DNA from: Clostridia bacterium
GTDB taxonomy: Bacteria; Bacillota; Clostridia; Christensenellales; SZUA-584
Reading direction: 5' to 3'
DNA: 37,429 nucleotides
Assembly (NCBI GenBank): GCA_003249555.1
Contig: QKIQ01000114.1
Location: 1 to 37,429 of the forward strand
A program made the translations under genes and the position numbers. Numbering within the stretch: the first letter of the stretch is position 1; every line of letters starts with the position of its first letter. The notes under the pieces were generated by a model that was not told where the DNA came from, did not search any database, and saw nothing but the letters and a program-made list of their open reading frames with translations. Positions 7,176 through 15,371 of this stretch are shown piece by piece.

Positions 7176-8335
7176 AGTTTTCACAGGCTTTAAAAATGGC
7201 GTTTGTGGCGCTAAAAGGTAACAAAATGCGTTCGTTTCTCACAATGCTCGGTATCATCATCGGCGTTATCGCTGTGACGCTGCTGATATCCGTGGTACAG
7301 GGCGCGACAGGCGAGATCACGGGGCAGATCGAGAGCCTTGGCTCCAATTTGCTGCAGGTATCGATGACAGGCATGGAGCCTTCATATCTCACGCTCAGCG
7401 ATTTAATTAAGCTCAAAGATGATCCGTCGATTTACGGTGTGACGGGTATTGTATCGCGAACCACCAACGTGACGGCAGGCGTGGAAGACGGTGACTACAG
7501 CGTGGAAGGCGTCACTGGCAGCTACCAGCAGATCACGGGACAGGTGATTGAGCAAGGGCGGTTTATCTGCGACATCGACGTGGAAGCGCACAGCTATAAT
7601 GCCGTGGTGGGTACGGATGTGGCGGAAGAACTGTTCGGCACCAAAGACTGTATCGGCAATACGCTGGAGATCAAAGGCTACGATTTTACGATTGCGGGGC
7701 TGCTGGAGCCTTCTGACACGATGCTGGCCAACAAAGATACGACAATTATTATCCCGCTGACCACTGCGCAGCGGCTGTTTGCCGACAAAGAGTTTGACAC
7801 GCTGTATGTGTCGGCGTCGTCGCCCGATTTGGTGGATACGGCGGAAGAAGCCACGGATGATTTTCTCATACGCGAGCTCGGCAGCGATGATAACTATGTC
7901 ATCATCAATCAGAATGCGATCATTGACGTGATGAATGAGGTGATGGGTGTGATGACGATACTGCTGACGGGTATAGCGGCGATATCGCTGCTTGTGGGCG
8001 GCATCGGCATTATGAACATCATGCTGGTGTCTGTTACGGAGCGTACGCGCGAAATCGGCATCAGAAAGGCTATCGGCGCACAGCGCACGGATATTCTCTC
8101 GCAGTTTCTGATTGAGGCGGTGGTGCTTTCTGTGGCTGGGGGTATCATCGGCGTCGGGTTTAGTTATCTTGGATTACAGGTGATTGGTACGGCGATGGAG
8201 ATACAGATGGGCATGTCTGTGGGCACCATTGTGCTGGCGCTCGGATTTTCGGCATTCGTGGGTGTGGTTTTCGGCATCTATCCCGCCAACAAGGCCGCGA
8301 CTTTAAAGCCGATCGACGCGTTGAGATACGAATAA
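7172..8335 (+). CDS. MacB-type FtsX-like ABC permease
   Basis: 387 residues: an N-terminal transmembrane helix (about 22-42), a large extracytoplasmic MacB core domain (about 45-265), then three helices in the FtsX domain (about 267-293, 320-345, 350-372). The cytoplasmic coupling segment TERTREIGIRKAIGA is characteristic of MacB/FtsX permeases, as is the terminal PANKAATLKPIDALRYE. It acts as a homodimer with the ATPase as a mechanotransmission exporter. ATGA overlap with the ATPase gene indicates translational coupling. Confidence 0.94.
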   Translation: MKFSQALKMAFVALKGNKMRSFLTMLGIIIGVIAVTLLISVVQGATGEITGQIESLGSNLLQVSMTGMEPSYLTLSDLIKLKDDPSIYGVTGIVSRTTNVTAGVEDGDYSVEGVTGSYQQITGQVIEQGRFICDIDVEAHSYNAVVGTDVAEELFGTKDCIGNTLEIKGYDFTIAGLLEPSDTMLANKDTTIIIPLTTAQRLFADKEFDTLYVSASSPDLVDTAEEATDDFLIRELGSDDNYVIINQNAIIDVMNEVMGVMTILLTGIAAISLLVGGIGIMNIMLVSVTERTREIGIRKAIGAQRTDILSQFLIEAVVLSVAGGIIGVGFSYLGLQVIGTAMEIQMGMSVGTIVLALGFSAFVGVVFGIYPANKAATLKPIDALRYE

Positions 8336-8347
8336 ACAAAACGGTGT

Positions 8348-8389
8348 GAAGCGGTGAGTGATTGAGGGCATGCTCTGCGCTCCCGCTTC
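8348..8389 (+). terminator. Possible terminator hairpin of the export operon
   Basis: GAAGCGG 8348-8354 pairs with CCGCTTC 8383-8389, and GAGTG with CGCTC extends the stem inside. It begins 12 bp after the permease stop. There is no T-run after it, so termination efficiency is doubtful. Confidence 0.4.
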
Positions 8390-8428
8390 ATCATGCTTTG
8401 TGCTTTGTGCAAAGAGGGAACCGTTGCC

Positions 8429-8457
8429 TTGACAATTTACTGTATAAATGATATAAG
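8429..8457 (+). promoter_or_regulatory. Sigma-A promoter of the thiamine operon
   Basis: TTGACA (8429-8434), 17-bp spacer, TATAAG (8452-8457). It sits just upstream of the TPP riboswitch, as expected. Confidence 0.85.
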
Positions 8458-8476
8458 TGACACAAATAATATTAAA

Positions 8477-8562
8477 ACAGGGGAGCTTGTAAAGCAGGCT
8501 GAGAGGGAGTAATCAAACTTCGACCCTTACACCTGATGTGGATAATGCCACCGTAGGAAGTA
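8477..8562 (+). ncRNA. TPP riboswitch (THI element) aptamer
   Basis: Contains the conserved pieces of the thiamine pyrophosphate aptamer in order: CAGGGGAGCTT, GCAGGCTGAGAGG, ACCCTTACACCTGATGTGGATAATGCCACCGTAGGAAG. The pyrimidine-sensing CTGAGA and the pyrophosphate-binding ACCTGATnTGGATAATGCC are both intact. It precedes cytX-thiM-thiE, so it controls thiamine precursor uptake and salvage. Confidence 0.97.
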
Positions 8563-8582
8563 AGAGAATCGGCTTATTACGG
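8551..8582 (+). promoter_or_regulatory. Antiterminator helix of the TPP riboswitch
   Basis: CCGTA 8551-8555 (3' strand of aptamer helix P1) can pair with TACGG 8578-8582, and TAAG 8561-8564 with CTTA 8573-8576. This helix uses up ACGG, the foot of the terminator at 8579-8610, so the two folds exclude each other. Binding of TPP would hold CCGTA in P1 and free the terminator. Confidence 0.6.
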
Positions 8583-8610
8583 AGGATACCATTGGTTTCT
8601 TCCGTTTTTT
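8579..8610 (+). terminator. TPP-dependent attenuator terminator
   Basis: Stem 8579-8590 with 8594-8605 (twelve positions, one mismatch, one G-U), a 3-nt loop, and T at 8605-8610. It lies between the aptamer and cytX, so it is a regulated leader terminator rather than a gene-end signal. Confidence 0.85.
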
Positions 8611-8636
8611 GTTGCTCTGTTTTGAGGAAAGAAGGA

Positions 8637-9830
8637 ATGACATTGGAAAAAACAAAAACATCGGTCTTTTCAAACGGACTCATTTGGTTTGGTGCGGCGG
8701 TATCCATCGCGGAAATCCTCACCGGTACATATGTGGCTCCGCTTGGCTTTGGCAAAGGTCTGCTCGCGATAATCGTTGGTCATATCATCGGCTGTGTGAT
8801 GCTCTACCTTGCCGGTCTCATTGGCGCAAATACGCAAAAAAGCGCAATGGAAACAGTGAAAATGTCTTTCGGTCAGAAAGGTTCTGTGCTGTTTTCCTCG
8901 CTGAATGTGCTGCAGCTTATCGGCTGGACAGCGGTGATGATTGTCAGCGGCGCGGCGGCAGCCGGCTCAATCAAAAATCTGGGTGGCGACTGGGTATGGA
9001 GCCTTGTTATCGGTGCGCTCATCTTGTTCTGGATTCTTATCGGAATAAAAAACATAAGCAAAATTAATATCGTGGCGATGAGCGCGCTGTTTATACTCAC
9101 GGTTGTGATGAGCACAGTGATTTTTAATGGGAGAAGCGATTTTGTTGTCGATGGCAGCATCACTTTTGGCACAGCCGTTGAGCTTTCGGCCGTTATGCCG
9201 CTGTCTTGGCTCCCGCTCATTTCAGACTACACCCGAACGGCGGCAAAGCCCAAAAAAGCAACGGCGGTCAGTGCAATTGTCTATTTTGTCGGAAGCTGCT
9301 GGATGTACGTGATTGGTATGGGCGCGGCTATATTTACGGGAGAGAGCGATGTGGCCGCGATCATGATGAACGCCGGTCTTGGGATAATGGGACTGATAAT
9401 CGTTGTTTTTTCGACAGTGACCACAACCTTCCTTGACACATATTCCGCGGGCGTCAGCAGTGAAAGCATATCGGCAAAGCTCAAGTCAAAGCCCGTGGCC
9501 ATTGCGGTTTGTGTCGCCGGCACACTGCTTGCCATATTTACGCCGATTATGCAATATGAAAACTTCCTGTGCTTTATCGGCTCCGTTTTTGCCCCCATGA
9601 CGGCGATTCTTATTACCAACTATTACATACTCAGGAAAGACCGCTCCGCCAAAGGCTTTGATGTGATTAACCTTATTGTCTGGCTGATCGGGTTTATCGT
9701 GTACCGCCTGTTTATGTCTATCGATACGCCGCTTGGAAATACGCTGCCGGTTTTGGTCATTACGGCGTTGGCCTGTGTTGTTGCGAACAAAACGATAAGA
9801 GGAGAAAAAAATGCTGAAAAAAATGCTTGA
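8637..9830 (+). CDS. cytX: CytX, NCS1-family hydroxymethylpyrimidine (HMP) permease
   Basis: 397 residues, about 12 membrane segments, no signal peptide. The N-terminal stretch WFGAAVSIAEILTGTYVAPLGFGKG is typical of the CytX branch of the cytosine/purine permeases. First gene behind the TPP riboswitch, which supports HMP or a related thiamine precursor as the substrate. The start at 8637 has GAGGAAAG upstream. An in-frame GTG at 8538 lies within the aptamer and is rejected. The 3' end overlaps thiM by 20 bp. Confidence 0.93.
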   Translation: MTLEKTKTSVFSNGLIWFGAAVSIAEILTGTYVAPLGFGKGLLAIIVGHIIGCVMLYLAGLIGANTQKSAMETVKMSFGQKGSVLFSSLNVLQLIGWTAVMIVSGAAAAGSIKNLGGDWVWSLVIGALILFWILIGIKNISKINIVAMSALFILTVVMSTVIFNGRSDFVVDGSITFGTAVELSAVMPLSWLPLISDYTRTAAKPKKATAVSAIVYFVGSCWMYVIGMGAAIFTGESDVAAIMMNAGLGIMGLIIVVFSTVTTTFLDTYSAGVSSESISAKLKSKPVAIAVCVAGTLLAIFTPIMQYENFLCFIGSVFAPMTAILITNYYILRKDRSAKGFDVINLIVWLIGFIVYRLFMSIDTPLGNTLPVLVITALACVVANKTIRGEKNAEKNA

Positions 9831-10632
9831 AAACGTGAGGAAGAATGCGCCTTTGGTGCATAACATCACAAATTATGTCACGGCCAACGACTGCGCGAAC
9901 ATACTTCTCGCCTGCGGCGGCTCGCCCATCATGTCGGACGATATCGAGGAGGTGGAAGAGATCACCTCGATCTGCGGCGGTTTAAATATCAACATCGGCA
10001 CGCTGAATCGGCAAACGATTCCGGCTATGCTGGCGGCAGGTAAAAAAGCCAATGCGTGCGGCCGTCCCGTGATACTTGATCCGGTTGGCGCGGGTGCGTC
10101 TCGTCTGCGTACCGAAACGGCATTTTGCCTGCTAAAAGAGGTTAAGTTTACCGTGATACGGGGGAATATTTCCGAAATAAAAACACTGGCTTTGGGCGCG
10201 GGAACAACAAAAGGCGTTGACGCGGATATAGCGGATACGGTATCAGACGATACACTGGATAACGCCGTGGCTTTTGCAAAAAAATTCTCAGAAAAAACAG
10301 GCGCCATCATCGCCATTACAGGCGCGGTCGATATTGTGGCCGATAAGCAAACGGCCTGCGTGATTCGAAACGGCCATCCGATGATGAGCAAGGTCACCGG
10401 AACGGGTTGTATGCTCTCCGCCATGACTGCCGCTTACGCTATTGCCAATCCCGAAAGTTTGTTGGAAGCCACGGCCGCTTCGGTTTGCGCTATGGGCCTT
10501 TGCGGAGAGCGCGCCTTTAAGCGGCTTGGTAAAAACGACGGCAATGCGTCTTACAGGAACTATATCATCGATGAGATCTGTAATTTGACAGGTGAAGTCT
10601 TGCAAAACGGTGCGAAATATGAAGTGCGATAA
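9811..10632 (+). CDS. thiM: Hydroxyethylthiazole kinase ThiM
   Basis: 273 residues. Phosphorylates the salvaged thiazole alcohol (THZ) with ATP. Ribokinase-like fold: N-terminal PLVHNITNYVTAND motif (about 14-27), substrate region GGSPIMSDD (36-44), LDPVGAGASRLR (about 89-100), and the C-terminal anion hole VTGTGCMLSA (about 195-204). Ribosome binding site AAGAGGAG at 9797-9804, inside the end of cytX, so probably coupled to it. Confidence 0.96.
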   Translation: MLKKMLENVRKNAPLVHNITNYVTANDCANILLACGGSPIMSDDIEEVEEITSICGGLNINIGTLNRQTIPAMLAAGKKANACGRPVILDPVGAGASRLRTETAFCLLKEVKFTVIRGNISEIKTLALGAGTTKGVDADIADTVSDDTLDNAVAFAKKFSEKTGAIIAITGAVDIVADKQTACVIRNGHPMMSKVTGTGCMLSAMTAAYAIANPESLLEATAASVCAMGLCGERAFKRLGKNDGNASYRNYIIDEICNLTGEVLQNGAKYEVR

Positions 10633-11260
10633 AAGCAGTATGCTGCTGTATGCGGTTACAGACAGTGCATGGGCAGTCAAAACAACGCTTTATATGCAGG
10701 TGCGCGAGGCGCTCAAGGGCGGAGCCACATGTATTCAGCTAAGGGAAAAGGAACTGGATGACGAAGCTTTTTTGAATAAAGCGATTGAAATGAAACAGCT
10801 TTGCAAAAAGCACAGTGTACCTTTTATCATCAATGACAACGTTCGTGTTGCTGTTCAATGCGGTGCCGACGGCGTTCATGTGGGTCAGAAGGATATGCAG
10901 GCAGACGATGTCCGCAAACAGATCGGAGAAGATATGATACTCGGCGTATCTGCTCAAACGGTGCAGCAGGCTGTGTTAGCTGAGAAAAACGGTGCGGATT
11001 ATCTGGGCGTCGGTGCTGTTTTTTCAACGTCTACCAAGCTAGACGCGGATATGGTGAGCCGCGACACGCTCAAAGCCATTTGTGCCGCGGTATCCATTCC
11101 TGTGGTGGCAATCGGCGGTATATATAAGCACAATATCATGCAGCTCGCCGGAACCGGTGTTGACGGTGTGGCTTTGGTTTCCGCGATATTTGCCAGCCAT
11201 GATATCGAAGATGAGTGCAGGCAGCTGCTTGCGCTTTCTGAGCGGATGGTGACAGCATGA
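10619..11260 (+). CDS. thiE: Thiamine-phosphate synthase ThiE
   Basis: 213 residues, TIM barrel that joins HMP-pyrophosphate and thiazole phosphate to thiamine phosphate. Motifs: GGATCIQLREK (diphosphate-site region), FIINDNVRVA, GADGVHVGQKDM, GADYLGVGAVFSTSTK, AIGGI. The ATG at 10619 overlaps the end of thiM (ATGAAGTGCGATAA). A GTG at 10592 is possible but leaves a non-conserved leader. No strong ribosome binding site is seen, consistent with translational coupling. Confidence 0.94.
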   Translation: MKCDKSSMLLYAVTDSAWAVKTTLYMQVREALKGGATCIQLREKELDDEAFLNKAIEMKQLCKKHSVPFIINDNVRVAVQCGADGVHVGQKDMQADDVRKQIGEDMILGVSAQTVQQAVLAEKNGADYLGVGAVFSTSTKLDADMVSRDTLKAICAAVSIPVVAIGGIYKHNIMQLAGTGVDGVALVSAIFASHDIEDECRQLLALSERMVTA

Positions 11261-11907
11261 AAATAGACGGCGCGATATTCGATCTTGACGGTACGCTGCT
11301 GGATTCGATGCACATATGGGATACCATTGGAGAAGACTATTTGCGCAGCATTGGCATTCAGCCCAGAAATAATCTCAGGCAGATGCTAAAAGCGATGAGC
11401 CTTTTGCAGGCGGCTGCGTATTACCAAAGCGAATATGGTGTGACACAAAGTCTTGATGAGATTATGAGCGGTGTCAACCGTATGATCGAAAAATACTATT
11501 TTTATGATGTATTGGTCAAGGACGGCGTGAAAAAGGTGCTCAAGAAGCTGAACGAAACTGGCGTGAAAATGTGCGTGGCGACCGCTACCGATCATTATTT
11601 GGCAGAAGCCGCATTGGAAAGAAACGGTGCTCTTGAATACTTCTCCAACATTTTTACATGTACGGAAGTGGGCAGCGGCAAGGATACGCCGGATATTTAC
11701 AATGAAGCGTTTATGCATCTTGGCACACCAAAGAAAAGCACCGTTGTCTTTGAGGACGCTTTGTACGCCGTTAACACAGCAAAGAAAGCAGGTTTTTTCG
11801 TCGTCGGTGTGTACGACAAATCCGAGGCGGAGCATCAAGATGAGATGATAGCACAAGCGGATGTATATATTCGTTCATTTAAGGAAATGGGTGATGTGTT
11901 TGATTAA
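11257..11907 (+). CDS. HAD-superfamily phosphatase in the thiamine operon
   Basis: 216 residues. HAD motif I FDLDGTLLDS (nucleophile Asp at residue 9), a helical cap (about 17-85), motif II ATATD (about 108-112), and motif III/IV around GKDTPDIY and VFEDALYAV. This is the phosphoglycolate phosphatase/beta-phosphoglucomutase-like subfamily. ATGA overlap with thiE and 14-bp overlap with thiD put it firmly inside the operon. A role in dephosphorylating a thiamine intermediate, or in housecleaning of damaged phosphates, is inferred from position only. Confidence 0.88.
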   Translation: MKIDGAIFDLDGTLLDSMHIWDTIGEDYLRSIGIQPRNNLRQMLKAMSLLQAAAYYQSEYGVTQSLDEIMSGVNRMIEKYYFYDVLVKDGVKKVLKKLNETGVKMCVATATDHYLAEAALERNGALEYFSNIFTCTEVGSGKDTPDIYNEAFMHLGTPKKSTVVFEDALYAVNTAKKAGFFVVGVYDKSEAEHQDEMIAQADVYIRSFKEMGDVFD

Positions 11908-12682
11908 AAAAGTTTTAACGATCGCAGGTTCGGATTCAAGCGGCGGAGCGGGCATACAAGCCGATATCAAAACCATCACCGCGCACAAAATGTATGCGCT
12001 TAGCACCATAACGGCACTGACGGCGCAAAACACGACGGGTGTTTACGGCATTATGAATGTGTTTGCTCAATTTGTTGGACAACAGCTTGATTGCATTTTT
12101 ACCGATATCGTGCCCGACGCGGTGAAAATCGGGATGGTGTCAAACAGCGAAATCATTGATGTGATTGCAAAGAAGCTGGTGCAATATAAGGCGAGAAACG
12201 TTGTGGTAGACCCTGTGATGGTGTCCACCAGCGGCAGCAAACTGCTATCCGACGAAGCGATCGATGCGCTGGTAAAAAAGCTGCTGCCTCTTGGTACGAT
12301 CATTACGCCGAACATTCCCGAAGCGCAGGTGTTGTGCGGTTTTAAAATCGAAAACGCGGATGCTATGGTGAAAGCGGCAGAGCAGATATCAACACATCTC
12401 GGAGGTGCCGTGCTGGTGAAGGGCGGACATATGGTTAGCGATGCCACAGATCTTCTTTATGAAAACGGCAAATATGATTGGTATCGTGCTGAAAGAGTGA
12501 ATAATCCCAATACGCATGGAACGGGGTGCACACTGTCTTCCGCAATCGCCTGCAATCTGGCCGGCGGGCATGGCCTTGGCGAGAGCGTAGAACGCGCAAA
12601 ACAATATCTCACAGGTGCGCTTAAAGCCATGCTGAATTTGGGAAAGGGTTCCGGACCGCTGGATCATACGTATAACTTATAA
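11894..12682 (+). CDS. thiD: Hydroxymethylpyrimidine/phosphomethylpyrimidine kinase ThiD
   Basis: 262 residues. Phosphorylates HMP twice to HMP-pyrophosphate, the ThiE substrate. Motifs: TIAGSDSSGGAGIQAD near the N-terminus, VVDPVMVSTSGSKLL (about 103-117), TPNIPEA, VKGGH, and NTHGTGCTLSSAIA near the C-terminus. The ATG at 11894 has AAGGA at 11881-11885; upstream in-frame codons lie deep in the HAD gene. Last gene of the operon. No clear terminator is seen before the convergent ABC gene 44 bp away. Confidence 0.96.
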   Translation: MCLIKKVLTIAGSDSSGGAGIQADIKTITAHKMYALSTITALTAQNTTGVYGIMNVFAQFVGQQLDCIFTDIVPDAVKIGMVSNSEIIDVIAKKLVQYKARNVVVDPVMVSTSGSKLLSDEAIDALVKKLLPLGTIITPNIPEAQVLCGFKIENADAMVKAAEQISTHLGGAVLVKGGHMVSDATDLLYENGKYDWYRAERVNNPNTHGTGCTLSSAIACNLAGGHGLGESVERAKQYLTGALKAMLNLGKGSGPLDHTYNL

Positions 12683-12726
12683 TCGCTTTTATAAGGCAAC
12701 TTAGAAGATGCAACAGGCAATTGGCT

Positions 12727-13482
12727 TTATACCGTCAGCAGCTTGCTCATAAAATCGCGTGTGCGCTGCTGCTGGGGATTGCGCAGCACCTCGGCCGGCG
12801 TGCCCTGCTCCACCACGAGTCCGTCGTCCATGAACAGCACTTCGTTCGCGACCTCACCCGCAAAGCCCATCTCGTGAGTGACCACGACCATGGTCATATG
12901 CTCGGCCGCAAGCTGCTTCATCACAGCCAAAACCTCGCCCGTGAGCTCGGGATCCAGCGCGGATGTGGGTTCGTCGAAGCAAAGTACCTCAGGGCGTAGT
13001 GCGAGCGCGCGCGCGATCGCCACACGCTGCTGCTGTCCGCCGGACAGCTCGCACGGGTAGCTCTTTTCCTTGCTGGAAAGCCCCACCTTGCGTAAAAGCT
13101 CGCGGCAATTGGCTTCAATTGCCGTCTTATTTGCGTTTTCCTCCTGCAAAGGCGCAAGCTTAAGGTTATCCATCACGTTGAGATGCGGAAACAGGTTGAA
13201 ATCCTGAAAAACCATGCCGAGCCGCTTGCGAAGAATGCGTTTTTTTACGGGCTCCGCAAAATGAATTTTGCTGTCTTCTTCACGGAAAAGGTATTCACCG
13301 TCTATTTCAAGGCTGCCGCCATCCACTGTCTCCAGCAGATTGATACAGCGCAAAAACGTGCTTTTTCCCGAACCTGAAGGCCCAATGATCGCAATCACAT
13401 CGCCCTTGTTCACTTCAAGGTCAACGCCTTTTAATACCTCGAGCTTTCCGAATTTCTTTTTTATATCCGTGGCTTTAAGCAT
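12727..13482 (-). CDS. Polar amino acid ABC transporter, ATP-binding protein (GlnQ-like)
   Basis: 251 residues: Walker A GPSGSGKST (34-42), Q-loop VFQDFNLFPH (91-100), signature LSGGQQQR (146-153), Walker B VLCFDEP (166-172), H-loop VTHE. The FNLFPHLNV motif marks the polar amino acid (GlnQ/HisP) subfamily. Last gene of binding protein-permease-ATPase. Preceded by AGGAGGC (13487-13493 on the plus strand), which overlaps the end of the permease gene. Confidence 0.96.
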   Translation of the reverse strand: MLKATDIKKKFGKLEVLKGVDLEVNKGDVIAIIGPSGSGKSTFLRCINLLETVDGGSLEIDGEYLFREEDSKIHFAEPVKKRILRKRLGMVFQDFNLFPHLNVMDNLKLAPLQEENANKTAIEANCRELLRKVGLSSKEKSYPCELSGGQQQRVAIARALALRPEVLCFDEPTSALDPELTGEVLAVMKQLAAEHMTMVVVTHEMGFAGEVANEVLFMDDGLVVEQGTPAEVLRNPQQQRTRDFMSKLLTV

Positions 13483-13491
13483 GACTGCCTC

Positions 13492-14154
13492 CTACCTGTA
13501 ATAAGCAAATTTGCGTTCGGCGTGGGACAGCAGCTTGGTTAATAGCCCTGTCATCACGAGATAAAACACTGCCGCAATGATAAACGGCATGATGGATACG
13601 TCACGCAGCACCGCGATTTTTGCTTCTTTGAGAAGATCGTTCATGGCAATGGCATACACGAGCGCCGTGTCCTTGACAAGCGTAATGGTTTCATTGCCCA
13701 TGGGCGGCAGTATTCTCTTGATGACCTGTGGCAGTATGATTTTGGTGAATGTGACCTTGCCCGAAAGCCCAAGCACATGCGCCGCTTCATATTGTCCCTT
13801 TGGTATGGATTGTATACCGCCGCGGTAAATTTCCGCAAAATAAGCCGCGTAGTTGAGTATAAACGCGAGTATAGCTGCGACTTCCCGGCTGAAAGTGAAG
13901 CCGATAATCATCGGTACGCCAAAAAACATGAATAAGAGCTGGAGCATGAGCGGCGTGCCCCGAAAATAGAAAACATACATTTTGGAGATGCCGACAAACA
14001 CTTTGTTTTTGGACAGCCGCATTTGGCAGATGAGCAGCCCCAGCGGCAGCGCGAACAGCAGCGTAAACGCCCAAATCTCAATTGTCACCAATGTACCGCC
14101 CAGCATTTCTGAGAGCAGACTGCCAAGCTTATTTAAGTCCTCAAAATACTCCAT
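13492..14154 (-). CDS. Polar amino acid ABC transporter permease (GlnP/HisM-like)
   Basis: 220 residues, about five membrane helices. Residues about 100-165 hold the EAA loop of the HisM/GlnP type (AAYFAEIYRGGIQSIPKGQYEAAHVLGLS). An N-terminal WAFTLLFALPLGLLICQ helix precedes it. Probably a homodimer in the membrane with the GlnQ-like ATPase. Ribosome binding site CAGGAG at 14161-14166 (read on minus). Confidence 0.95.
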   Translation of the reverse strand: MEYFEDLNKLGSLLSEMLGGTLVTIEIWAFTLLFALPLGLLICQMRLSKNKVFVGISKMYVFYFRGTPLMLQLLFMFFGVPMIIGFTFSREVAAILAFILNYAAYFAEIYRGGIQSIPKGQYEAAHVLGLSGKVTFTKIILPQVIKRILPPMGNETITLVKDTALVYAIAMNDLLKEAKIAVLRDVSIMPFIIAAVFYLVMTGLLTKLLSHAERKFAYYR

Positions 14155-14221
14155 TGCTATCTCCTGTTATCAATTTGCAGATGCATTCTTATCATTAAGA
14201 AAAAATCTGAAAATTGATAAA

Positions 14222-14252
14222 TGCAGGCAGACCACTTGCGAGCCTGCCTGCA
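14222..14252 (-). terminator. Intercistronic hairpin between binding-protein and permease genes
   Basis: TGCAGGCAG 14222-14230 is perfectly complementary to CTGCCTGCA 14244-14252. On the minus strand the hairpin is followed by TTTATCAATTTT, a broken T-tract. It starts about 10 nt after the binding-protein stop. Such partial terminators often make binding protein more abundant than the membrane parts. Confidence 0.55.
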
Positions 14253-14262
14253 CCTATTCAAA

Positions 14263-15171
14263 TTATCCGACAATTAAAATATCTTCGTTAAACCACTTCT
14301 TTGAGATTTCAGCGCCTTTTCCGTCGGCAATGATGGCATCAAGCGCTTCTTGAACCTTGTCTCTGAAAGCCTGCTCGCCGAGCCTGAACGCGATACCGTA
14401 CTGCTCTTCGCCAAAGTTGTCTTCAAGCACCGTATAAAACTCCGGGGTATCATCTTCGGCGATGTAGTATCTGCCCATGATTTCGTCGATCACCACAGCG
14501 TCCACGCTGCCCTGTTTGAGCTCCATGATCGCTTCCACATAGTCAGGGCTTTCGATCAGCTCGCCGAATGTATCTTTGACTTCCGGCTGGGCTTCAATGG
14601 CTTCCATCGCGCTGGATTCCGTCTGAGCCGCGACGATCTTGCCTGCGAGGTCGGCAATGGATGTAATGCCCGAATCCGCAGCGACGATGACGATCTGGCG
14701 GTTGTTCATGTACGGGTTGGAAAACAGCATGTCCTCTTTGCGCGCATCGGTGATGGTTAAACCGTTCCAAATCACATCGATGTTGCCGTTAGTCAGCTCA
14801 AGCTCCTTGGAATCCCAATCGATCGGCTGCAGCGTAAGCTCGAGGCCGAGGCGCGAAGCGACTTCTTTGGCAAGCTCGAGATCAAAGCCAACATGCTCGC
14901 CGCTATTATCCTTAAAGCCCATGGGCGCAAAAGTCTCATCAAAGCCAAGTGTGAATGATCCCTTTTCTTCAATGGCCTGCCAGGAAAGGTCTTGCGCGGC
15001 ATCATCTGTCGCCGCTTCAGACGGCTCTTCCGATGCTTCTGTAGCCGCAGGCGCTTCGGTGGCCGCAGGCGCTTCTGAGGCAGAGGTATCGTCTGAACTG
15101 GCGGGAGCTGCGCAAGCCGCAAAGCTCAGGGTGAGCATGATCGCGATAATCGCGATGAGTAATTTCTTCAT
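14263..15171 (-). CDS. Polar amino acid ABC transporter substrate-binding lipoprotein
   Basis: 302 residues. Lipoprotein signal peptide with lipobox FAAC, Cys20 being the lipidated residue. An Ala/Pro/Glu-rich linker (about 21-60) precedes the family 3 solute-binding domain: KGSFTLGFDETFAPMGFKD, GFDLELAKEVASRLG, LTITDARKEDMLFSNPYM. It is anchored outside the membrane and delivers an amino acid to the permease. Which amino acid cannot be told. Ribosome binding site AGGAGG at 15180-15185. First gene of the operon. Confidence 0.95.
   Translation of the reverse strand: MKKLLIAIIAIMLTLSFAACAAPASSDDTSASEAPAATEAPAATEASEEPSEAATDDAAQDLSWQAIEEKGSFTLGFDETFAPMGFKDNSGEHVGFDLELAKEVASRLGLELTLQPIDWDSKELELTNGNIDVIWNGLTITDARKEDMLFSNPYMNNRQIVIVAADSGITSIADLAGKIVAAQTESSAMEAIEAQPEVKDTFGELIESPDYVEAIMELKQGSVDAVVIDEIMGRYYIAEDDTPEFYTVLEDNFGEEQYGIAFRLGEQAFRDKVQEALDAIIADGKGAEISKKWFNEDILIVG
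15044..15079 (-). repeat. Two tandem copies of an 18-nt unit in the lipoprotein linker
   Basis: GCCGCAGGCGCTTC occurs at 15044-15057 and 15062-15075, an 18-nt period. On the minus strand this encodes the repeated hexapeptide APAATE. It is a slippage-prone linker; length may vary among strains. Confidence 0.7.
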
Positions 15172-15216
15172 TTGTGTTTCCTCCTCTTGTATATTGTTAA
15201 AATGACATACACGAGC

Positions 15217-15245
15217 ATTATAGTTTAGCCGGTTAAAATAGTAAA
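15217..15245 (-). promoter_or_regulatory. Promoter of the amino acid ABC operon
   Basis: On the minus strand: TTTACT (15245-15240), 17-bp spacer, TATAAT (15222-15217). A near-palindrome TTAGCCGGTTAA (15225-15236) lies in the spacer and could be an operator. Confidence 0.6.
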
Positions 15246-15315
15246 GATTTTATTAAGTATGAAGCTGTATATTGAAGAACATACCACAAAAACGAAAGAA
15301 TTGTGTATGCTTGCT

Positions 15316-15343
15316 TTGTGTGTGTGCCAAGGCATGGTATAAT
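15316..15343 (+). promoter_or_regulatory. Promoter of yabB-rsmI
   Basis: TTGTGT (15316-15321), 16-bp spacer, TATAAT (15338-15343) with an extended -10 TGG just before it. Divergent from the ABC operon promoter about 70 bp away. Confidence 0.7.
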
Positions 15344-15371
15344 AGTGCAAATGTTAATTTGGAGGCTTATC

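Noticed and set aside
8538..8636. N-terminal extension of CytX from GTG 8538
   Set aside because: It would start within the TPP aptamer and run through the attenuator terminator. The ATG at 8637 has a ribosome binding site and matches the family start.
12683..12731. Bidirectional terminator between thiD and the ABC ATPase gene
   Set aside because: TATAAGGCAA and TTGGCTTTATA are only imperfect arms with a bulge and a mismatch and no T-run on either side.
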